From positions 1-5,238 of the forward strand of contig CAAFNI010000144.1 in the NCBI GenBank assembly GCA_900764215.1: 5,238 nucleotides of DNA, read 5' to 3'. The notes beneath the pieces are model-generated. The model saw only the letters and a list, made by a program, of their open reading frames with translations. It was not told the origin of the DNA and did no database searches. This stretch comes from an uncultured Sutterella sp. Its GTDB lineage: Bacteria; Pseudomonadota; Gammaproteobacteria; Burkholderiales; Burkholderiaceae_F. This document shows, piece after piece, positions 1 to 4,227 of the stretch; the stretch's first letter is position 1; each line of letters opens with the position of its first letter. The position numbers and the translations under genes are program-made.

Positions 1-1
1 C

Positions 2-775
2 GCGAGCCGCGAGCTCAGAAGCCGCTTCGCGCCCAAGCTCGATCCCGCCTACGGCACCACGGCCGACACCTTCGGGCTCACGCCCGACCTCGCCCGCGGG
101 GACGGCATCCTCATGGGCGAAGCCGCGGGCGCGCGGCTCGTCGACATGGACGCCGTCGAATGCATTCCCTACGCGGGCGGCCGCGTGCTCGACTACGCGG
201 GGGCCGAACTCTGGATCAACGCCGAGGGCGACCGCTTCGTCAACGAGGAGTCCACCTTCGACGTCATCGCCGCCGCCATGCAGGAGCAGACGGGCGGCTT
301 CATGTGGACGATCACGGACTCGAAGTCGAGAAAAGGGGCCAACTTCGGCTCGAAGCTCTCCGCGGGGCTCGTCAAGGAGGCGAAGTCCCTCACGGCGCTC
401 GCCCACGACATCGGCGTCTCGATCGAGCGGCTCACCTTCACGATCAACACCTACAACCGCATGGCCGCCGCGGGGCGCGATCCGCGCTTCGGACGCACCA
501 CCTTCCTGCAGACCATCGACACGCCGCCCTACTACTACGGCATCGAGCGGCTCGGCGTGCACATCACCATGGGCGGGCTTCTCATCGACGCCCATGCGCG
601 CGTGCTCGACCGCAGCGACGAACCCATCGAGGGGCTCTTCGCCGCGGGCGAAACGACGGGCGGCGTGCACGGGAGAAAACGCCTCGGCGGCAATGCGCTC
701 ACCGACGCCTTCGTCTTCGGGCGGATCGCAGGCGCGCAGGCGGCCGCGCTCGCGGCGCTCGGCCGCGGATCCTGA
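2..775 (+). CDS. FAD-dependent fumarate/urocanate reductase-family flavoprotein, C-terminal part
   Basis: This is the 3' part of a FAD_binding_2 family reductase (fumarate reductase flavoprotein / flavocytochrome c group). The frame is open from base 2 and the start lies outside the window; 257 residues are visible. These enzymes reduce an activated C=C bond of an organic acid, usually in the periplasm. Recognisable segments in visible-residue numbering: the RGDGILMGEAAGA helix (32-44); GDRFVNE (76-82), whose Arg78 matches the active-site proton-donor Arg of Shewanella Fcc3; GVHITMGG (185-192) with His187; and AAGETTGGVHGRKRLGGNA (215-233), the FAD-binding C-terminal loop, whose Arg227 matches the substrate-carboxylate Arg. 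The region that in Fcc3 holds the second carboxylate clamp (His, Glu, Arg) reads CIPYAGGRVLDYAGAE and lacks those residues, so the substrate may be a monocarboxylate or urocanate-like compound rather than fumarate (inference). Glu codons are mainly GAG, unlike the next operon. Family is secure; substrate is unknown. Confidence 0.93.
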   Translation, partial: ASRELRSRFAPKLDPAYGTTADTFGLTPDLARGDGILMGEAAGARLVDMDAVECIPYAGGRVLDYAGAELWINAEGDRFVNEESTFDVIAAAMQEQTGGFMWTITDSKSRKGANFGSKLSAGLVKEAKSLTALAHDIGVSIERLTFTINTYNRMAAAGRDPRFGRTTFLQTIDTPPYYYGIERLGVHITMGGLLIDAHARVLDRSDEPIEGLFAAGETTGGVHGRKRLGGNALTDAFVFGRIAGAQAAALAALGRGS

Positions 776-821
776 ACATCTCCCGGCGCGTTTCCCGCAC
801 CCGCCGCACGCTCCTTTCAGA

Positions 822-858
822 GAGGCCGCCGGACTTTTCGCCCGCGGCCGCCTCTTTT
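822..858 (+). terminator. Weak intrinsic terminator candidate
   Basis: GAGGC (822-826) pairs with GCCTC (850-854). After a 2-by-2 internal loop, CCG (829-831) pairs with CGG (845-847). Four T's follow (855-858). It lies 47 bases after the stop of the upstream flavoprotein gene, the expected place for its transcript to end. The interrupted stem and short T run make it weak, and Rho-dependent termination is equally possible. Confidence 0.35.
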
Positions 859-1000
859 CGCATCCTGCCCAATTTTCGCAAATCCCCTATCGCGCAGGCA
901 TTTTGCTGCGTCGCCGCCTTATCGCATCAGTCTCTTCGAACTAGGCCGTCAGGGTTAATACCACCACCCTCGGCTACCTCCCAAGGGCCGTATTTTTATT
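859..1000. other. Non-coding gap, no clear gene
   Basis: Part of the 386-base gap between the two reductase loci. I see no credible coding frame, tRNA or repeat. Composition falls from GC-rich to AT-rich towards 990-1020, as expected for a promoter region. No convincing -35/-10 pair was found: TAATAC (956-961) has only a poor -35 partner (TTCGAA, 935-940, spacer 15). The promoter of the cytochrome operon should lie here or just downstream. Confidence 0.5.
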
Positions 1001-1018
1001 TCTTAACCTTCCTTAAGA
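1001..1018. promoter_or_regulatory. Perfect dyad TCTTAA-N6-TTAAGA, possible operator
   Basis: An 18-base perfect inverted repeat, TCTTAA CCTTCC TTAAGA, sits in an AT-rich island 143 bases upstream of the cytochrome start. Its size and 6-6-6 spacing suit a dimeric regulator. The right arm overlaps a possible -10 element, TAAGAT (1014-1019), though the corresponding -35 position (TATTTT, 991-996) is poor. It does not match the FNR/CRP consensus TTGAT-N4-ATCAA. The protein that might bind it cannot be named. Confidence 0.4.
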
Positions 1019-1123
1019 TTCTGCTCAGAAGGAAACGGAACACCCCGTTCGCTTCCCTGCTCGATCTGCCCGGATTCAACCCCCGGCGCCTCAGGACTGT
1101 TCCTCCACGGGCCTGCGGTTCGC

Positions 1124-1155
1124 CTCCTTGCATTCGGGCGGCCCCTCACAAGGAG
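1124..1155 (+). promoter_or_regulatory. Strong Shine-Dalgarno within a possible sequestering hairpin
   Basis: CAAGGAG (1149-1155) contains an almost ideal ribosome binding site, 6 bases before the cytochrome ATG at 1162, and fixes that start. The upstream CTCCTTG (1124-1130) is its exact 7-base complement. The transcript could therefore fold into a hairpin with an 18-base loop that hides the site. A small GGG/CCC stem (1136-1138 with 1142-1144) could form inside the loop. Whether the cell uses this as control is inference. Confidence 0.45.
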
Positions 1156-1161
1156 AATGAC

Positions 1162-1497
1162 ATGCTTTTGAAGTCCACTCTGGCAGCCGTCGTCATGGCC
1201 TTCGGTCTCGCCGCCGGCGCCCATGCCGCCGCCGTCACGATCAACGGTCCGCACGCTGCGCTTGACTGCACGACCTGCCACGCCAACGGCCAGTTCAAGG
1301 CCCCGGCCAAGGAAACCTGCTTCCAGTGCCACCAGTCCTATCAGGCTGTCGCTGAACGCACCGCCAAGATGAATCCCAACCCGCACAGCAATCACCGCGG
1401 CGAAAAGGATTGCACCGCCTGCCACAGCATGCACGGCAAGTCCCATTTCGAATGCAACGACTGCCACAACTTTGCTATCCGCATGAAGGGTGAATGA
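1162..1497 (+). CDS. Periplasmic tetraheme cytochrome c (cytochrome c3-like), electron donor to the flavoprotein
   Basis: A 111-residue secreted cytochrome. Residues 1-22 form a Sec signal peptide (Lys4, hydrophobic core, likely cleavage after AHA, residue 22). Four CxxCH heme-attachment motifs follow: CTTCH (36-40), CFQCH (53-57), CTACH (84-88) and CNDCH (98-102). Other histidines (31, 75, 78, 91, 95) could serve as second axial ligands, giving four bis-His hemes as in the small tetraheme cytochromes and the heme domain of Shewanella flavocytochrome c3. The NPHSNHRGEKDCTACHSMHGKS stretch (71-94) resembles that domain. The start is fixed by AAGGAG six bases upstream. The next gene follows at once, so the pair is probably made together. 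The likely role is to carry electrons from a membrane quinol dehydrogenase to that flavoprotein; no such dehydrogenase is in the window. Family is very secure, partner is inferred from operon and known split flavocytochromes (for example methacrylate reductase of Geobacter). Confidence 0.96.
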   Translation: MLLKSTLAAVVMAFGLAAGAHAAAVTINGPHAALDCTTCHANGQFKAPAKETCFQCHQSYQAVAERTAKMNPNPHSNHRGEKDCTACHSMHGKSHFECNDCHNFAIRMKGE

Positions 1498-1499
1498 TC

Positions 1500-3041
1500 A
1501 TGACTGAAAAGATGCTTTCCCGCCGCCATTTCCTCGGCACCGCCGCCACCGCCGCCGCTGCGAGCGCCGCTGCGCCGGCCTTCGCCGCCTCCACCTCCGG
1601 CTCCGCCATGCCCGCCAAGTGGGACATGGAAACCGATGTCGTCGTCCTCGGCTGCGGCGGCGCCGGCATGATGGCCGCCTGCCAGGTGGTCGACGCCGGC
1701 AAGAAGGTCGAAGTCTTCGACGCCGGCCTCTCCCCGTTCCATACCGCCACGAACCTCTGCGGCGGCCTCTTCACGGCCTACGGCTCCAAGCTCCAGAAGT
1801 CCGATCCGACGATCAAGGACAGCTGGGAAGCCTTCGCCGAAGACATCATGGCCTACGGCAACTACATGAGCCTCAAGGAACCGGTCTACGCCTTCGCCAA
1901 GCACTCCGGCGAAGCCTTCGACTGGCTCTCCGACCACGGCCTCGCCGCTCACCACCTTGAAAACTACGCCGGCCACACCCACCGCCGCGCCCACCGCCAG
2001 GAATCCTTCAAGGGCCGCGACTACATCGAATGCCTCGTCAAGCAGCTCGCCGAGCGCAAGATCGAGATCCACCACTCGATGCCCGTCACGCGCTTCTGGT
2101 TCGATGAAAAGGACAACCGCGTGGTCGGCGTTCAGTGCGGCCGCGGCGACAAGGTCGTCAACTGCCGCGCCCGCCTCGGCGTCATCATGGCCACCGGCGG
2201 CATCACCGGCACGCCCGAATCTCTTGACCGCTGGGTTCCGTCAGTCGCCGGCAAGGGCGTCGTGATCGGCGGCCCGAACAACGACGGCTCCGCCATGCTC
2301 ACCGCCGTGCGCGACGTCGGCGTTCCGCTCTCGCACATGCAGTACATCGCCTCCTATCCCTGCGGCATCGTCACGGGCGGGCGCAACGGCCCGTACTGCC
2401 GCTGGTGGTTCATCACCAACCAGGGCGGCATCCTCGTCAACAAGAACGGCAAGCGCTTCGTGACGGAAAAGGAAGGCATCTGCCACGTCACGCCGCACCT
2501 CGCCCACAACCCGGACGGCTGCCACTACGTGCTCGCCGACCAGGCCACCTGGGACCGCACGCTCAAGACGATCAAGCTCTCCGCTCTCGTCGGCCTGCCC
2601 TCCTGGACCGAAGAACGCGTCCTCAAGGAATTCGAACTCGGCAAGAACCTCTGGAAGGCCGACACGCTTGAAGAGCTCTGCCAGAAGTCCGGCATGAACC
2701 TCGAAGGCCTCAAGGACCAGGTCGAACTCTGGAACAAGGCCGTCGAAACGAAGTCCGACACGCAGTTCGGCCGCACCGACCAGGAACACAAGATCGGCGC
2801 CGGTCCGTACCGCATGATCCGCATGTTCCCGTGGAACAACCTCTCCTGCGGCGGCGTGCGCGTCACCGAACACTTCGAAGTGCTCGGCTGGGACATGAAG
2901 CCGGTCAAGGGCTTCTACGCCGCCGGCGAAACGGTGGCCGGCGTCCACGGCGCCTTCTACTGCGGCGGCAACGCCTGCGGTTTCGCCCATACTTCCGGCT
3001 ACATGGCCGGCAAGTACATCACGGGCTACAAGGAGGCCTGA
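1500..3041 (+). CDS. Tat-exported FAD-dependent reductase, flavocytochrome c flavin subunit, unknown substrate
   Basis: A 513-residue FAD_binding_2 family reductase. The N-terminus carries a twin-arginine signal (SRRHFLG, 7-13) and an Ala-rich core ending AFA (27-29), so the folded flavoprotein should be exported. The Rossmann motif GCGGAG (51-56) with Asp74 at the end of strand 2 binds FAD. RAHR (163-166), MATGG (230-234), GKRFVTE (317-323) and AAGETVAGVHG (474-484) are family landmarks. Arg319 matches the proton-donor Arg of fumarate reductase. The substrate-binding positions differ: the HPT His is Tyr286, the HHTMGG histidines are Asn447 and Leu448, and the NRLGGNA Arg is Tyr487. Several flavin-side loops have Cys instead of the usual residues. 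I expect reduction of a C=C bond in a non-dicarboxylate substrate; a dehydrogenase role is possible. ATG 1500 is preferred because AAGGG (1486-1490) lies 9 bases upstream; ATG 1494, overlapping the cytochrome stop as ATGA, is only 3 bases from it. TGATAA tandem stops end the gene. Glu is GAA in about 26 of 30 codons, suggesting high expression. Confidence 0.95.
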   Translation: MTEKMLSRRHFLGTAATAAAASAAAPAFAASTSGSAMPAKWDMETDVVVLGCGGAGMMAACQVVDAGKKVEVFDAGLSPFHTATNLCGGLFTAYGSKLQKSDPTIKDSWEAFAEDIMAYGNYMSLKEPVYAFAKHSGEAFDWLSDHGLAAHHLENYAGHTHRRAHRQESFKGRDYIECLVKQLAERKIEIHHSMPVTRFWFDEKDNRVVGVQCGRGDKVVNCRARLGVIMATGGITGTPESLDRWVPSVAGKGVVIGGPNNDGSAMLTAVRDVGVPLSHMQYIASYPCGIVTGGRNGPYCRWWFITNQGGILVNKNGKRFVTEKEGICHVTPHLAHNPDGCHYVLADQATWDRTLKTIKLSALVGLPSWTEERVLKEFELGKNLWKADTLEELCQKSGMNLEGLKDQVELWNKAVETKSDTQFGRTDQEHKIGAGPYRMIRMFPWNNLSCGGVRVTEHFEVLGWDMKPVKGFYAAGETVAGVHGAFYCGGNACGFAHTSGYMAGKYITGYKEA

Positions 3042-3130
3042 TAAGCCTCACCCGACCGGGCGCGACCCGTGCTCGGTCGAACACCCCTGACTGAGCGCCG
3101 CCCTCAGTCCTATGAGCGGCTCTCGCTTGA

Positions 3131-3166
3131 AGCTCCGGTGAAGGTCATCACCGGAGCTCTTTTTTT
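3131..3166 (+). terminator. Strong intrinsic terminator of the cytochrome-flavoprotein operon
   Basis: AGCTCCGGTGA (3131-3141) and TCACCGGAGCT (3148-3158) form a perfect 11-base-pair stem with a 6-base loop, followed by one C and seven T's (3160-3166). It lies 89 bases beyond the flavoprotein stop. Two smaller inverted repeats precede it in the 3' UTR: CGACCG/CGGTCG (3053-3058 with 3074-3079) and GACTGA/TCAGTC (3089-3094 with 3104-3109). These may protect the mRNA 3' end. Confidence 0.93.
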
Positions 3167-3324
3167 GCCCCCTCGCTTATCGCCTTTTGCCTGTTGCTTT
3201 CGGTACGATCGCTCAAACACGGTATTTGTCTGAAAATCCCATGCATCAGACTCCGGCACAGGCGTTTTCAAAGATCTCCGCACGCATTCCGGACATTTTC
3301 GCTCAAAAAAGTCGCGTTTCAGGG
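3167..3324. other. Non-coding stretch upstream of leuE promoter
   Basis: Between the operon terminator and the leuE promoter, GC content is lower than in the genes. Frames open here on both strands (for example 3187-3471 + and 3110-3331 -) have no ribosome binding site and run through the terminator or leader hairpins, so I do not call them. I see no tRNA, repeat array or mobile-element end. Confidence 0.55.
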
Positions 3325-3352
3325 TTGTCACCTAAAGGAAAATCCGTATACT
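3325..3352 (+). promoter_or_regulatory. Sigma70-type promoter for leuE or its leader RNA
   Basis: TTGTCA (3325-3330) and TATACT (3347-3352) each match five of six consensus bases and are 16 bases apart. Transcription should begin near 3359, giving a leader of about 105 bases before the leuE ATG. This is the best promoter-like sequence in the window. Confidence 0.7.
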
Positions 3353-3358
3353 TCGTCG

Positions 3359-3463
3359 ACCGATGCACGGCGCCCGCGGGGCGGCCGGCATCCTCAACAC
3401 AAAACATCAGCCGGCCGGACTCCGAGGGAGTGCGGTCTTTTTTTCGCACGGATCATCTCCATC
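3359..3463 (+). promoter_or_regulatory. Structured leuE leader with overlapping hairpins (possible attenuator or small RNA)
   Basis: The leader can form a chain of hairpins that share bases. A is CGCCC/GGGCG (3371-3375 with 3379-3383). B is CGGCCGGC/GCCGGCCG (3382-3389 with 3410-3417, 20-base loop). C is the terminator-like stem described separately (3415-3444). D is GTGCG/CGCAC (3430-3434 with 3445-3449), which would use C's 3' arm and loop out its T run. A excludes B, B excludes C and C excludes D, which is the logic of a transcription attenuator. It matches no riboswitch class I can recognise. A promoter followed by a terminator would also produce a small RNA of about 86 bases. Pairings are read directly; function is inference. 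Confidence 0.45.
3415..3444 (+). terminator. Terminator-like hairpin just before leuE
   Basis: CCG (3415-3417) and ACTCC (3419-3423) pair with GGAGT (3427-3431) and CGG (3433-3435) across one G-G mismatch and a 3-base loop. Seven T's follow at 3438-3444. It lies downstream of the 3325-3352 promoter and ends 20 bases before the leuE ATG, so it would stop transcription before the gene unless it is prevented from forming. Confidence 0.6.
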
Positions 3464-4117
3464 ATGCTTGAAACTTTTGGCATCCTCAACATCTGGGCCT
3501 ATGCGCTCGGCGCTCTGATCATCGTCATGATCCCGGGTCCCAACACGCTCTTCGTGCTCAAGACGAGCATCGTCGACGGCCGCCGCGCGGGCTTTGCCGC
3601 CGCCGCGGGCGTCTTCACGGGCGACGCCGTCCTGGTCTTTCTCGCCTACCTCGGCATCGCGGCCCTCGTGCTCGCGCACCCGGAAGTCTTCTTCTGGCTC
3701 AAGATCGTCGGTGCGGCCTACCTCGCCTGGCTGGGCGGCAAGGCCATCCACGCAACGTTCTTTGCCAAGAAGGCCGAAAAGCAGGACGACGCCGTCGTCG
3801 TCAAGAAGAGCCGCAGCCTCGTCAAGGTCTACCGCAACGCCCTTGCGCTGAGCCTCACGAATCCGAAGTCGATTCTCTTCTACGTCTCCTTCTTCGTGCA
3901 GTTCATCGACCCGGCCTTCGACCGTCCGGCGATCTCCTACACGATCCTCGCCCTGATTCTCGAATGCTTCAGCATGGCCTGGATGACGCTCCTCATCACC
4001 GCGGGCGCCGACCTCCTCAAGTTCTTCGGCCGCCGCCCCTCCGTGGCCAAGCTCGGCAACACCGCCATGGGCAGCATGTTCCTGCTCTTCGCTTCGAAGC
4101 TCGCCCTCGACGCCTGA
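3464..4117 (+). CDS. leuE: LeuE-like amino acid exporter (LysE/RhtB family)
   Basis: A 217-residue inner-membrane exporter. It follows the E. coli leucine exporter LeuE (YeaS, 212 residues) closely from end to end as I recall that sequence: N-terminal MLETFGILNIW, the IPGPNTLFVLK signature (23-33), GVFTGDAVL (49-57), the GAAYLAWLGGK segment (83-93), and the almost identical LSLTNPKSILFYVSFFVQFID (129-149). About six hydrophobic segments are visible, with a charged cytoplasmic loop (roughly 101-121, KKAEKQDD and KKSR). Members export leucine and related neutral amino acids by proton antiport. ATG 3464 is chosen because it aligns exactly with the LeuE N-terminus. No good ribosome binding site is seen (only GGA at 3450-3452, 11 bases away), which implies weak or regulated translation. 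The gene has its own promoter and an unusual structured leader, and is convergent with the next gene. Family is certain; the leucine specificity is inferred by resemblance. Confidence 0.93.
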   Translation: MLETFGILNIWAYALGALIIVMIPGPNTLFVLKTSIVDGRRAGFAAAAGVFTGDAVLVFLAYLGIAALVLAHPEVFFWLKIVGAAYLAWLGGKAIHATFFAKKAEKQDDAVVVKKSRSLVKVYRNALALSLTNPKSILFYVSFFVQFIDPAFDRPAISYTILALILECFSMAWMTLLITAGADLLKFFGRRPSVAKLGNTAMGSMFLLFASKLALDA

Positions 4118-4168
4118 TCGTTTTCTCGCGCGCTGAGATAAGCCCCAAGGCTTGACATCCAAAGAAAT

Positions 4169-4202
4169 GCGGCCTGCCGTCCCTTGCCGGACAGCAGGCC
4201 GC
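4169..4202. terminator. Shared terminator hairpin between convergent genes
   Basis: GCGGCCTGC (4169-4177) and GCAGGCCGC (4194-4202) form a perfect 9-base-pair stem. After a C-A mismatch it continues with GTCC/GGAC (4179-4182 with 4189-4192) around a 6-base loop. It lies 51 bases after leuE and 25 bases beyond the stop of the minus-strand gene. On the minus strand it is followed by ATTTCTTTGG and on the plus strand by TTCGTCATTC, so it should work better for the minus-strand transcript. A small AAGCC/GGCTT hairpin (4140-4153) precedes it. Confidence 0.7.
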
Positions 4203-4227
4203 TTCGTCATTCAGGGAAGCTCAGGCC

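Noticed and set aside
160..1161. A long open frame in frame with the cytochrome, reaching back into the upstream reductase gene
   Set aside because: The upstream part is an Arg/His-rich shadow of the GC-rich reductase gene and contains no domain. The signal peptide and strong ribosome binding site place the true start at 1162.
776..1161. An FNR- or CRP-type site to explain anaerobic control
   Set aside because: No sequence close to TTGAT-N4-ATCAA or TGTGA-N6-TCACA was found by eye; the dyad at 1001-1018 is a different sequence.
1490..1502. Cytochrome and flavoprotein as one flavocytochrome broken by a frameshift
   Set aside because: The flavoprotein has its own complete Tat signal and cleavage site, the cytochrome ends in a natural stop, and the ribosome binding site suits a second start. 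Two-gene versions of this system are known.
1392..2990. Long minus-strand frames (1392-2075 and 2241-2990) opposite the flavoprotein
   Set aside because: Low-complexity Gly/Ala/Val/Glu-rich translations typical of antisense frames in high-GC genes, fully covered by a well-supported gene.
3363..3463. Leader peptide starting at ATG 3363 for classical ribosome-mediated attenuation
   Set aside because: No ribosome binding site, no stop codon inside the leader (the frame runs into leuE), and no cluster of Leu codons.
3110..3471. Small genes between the operon and leuE (3187-3471 + and 3110-3331 -)
   Set aside because: No ribosome binding sites, no recognisable protein features, and they overlap the strong terminator or the structured leader.
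3407..4210. Minus-strand 267-residue frame opposite leuE
   Set aside because: Charged, low-complexity antisense translation across a clear LeuE-like gene and the leader terminator.
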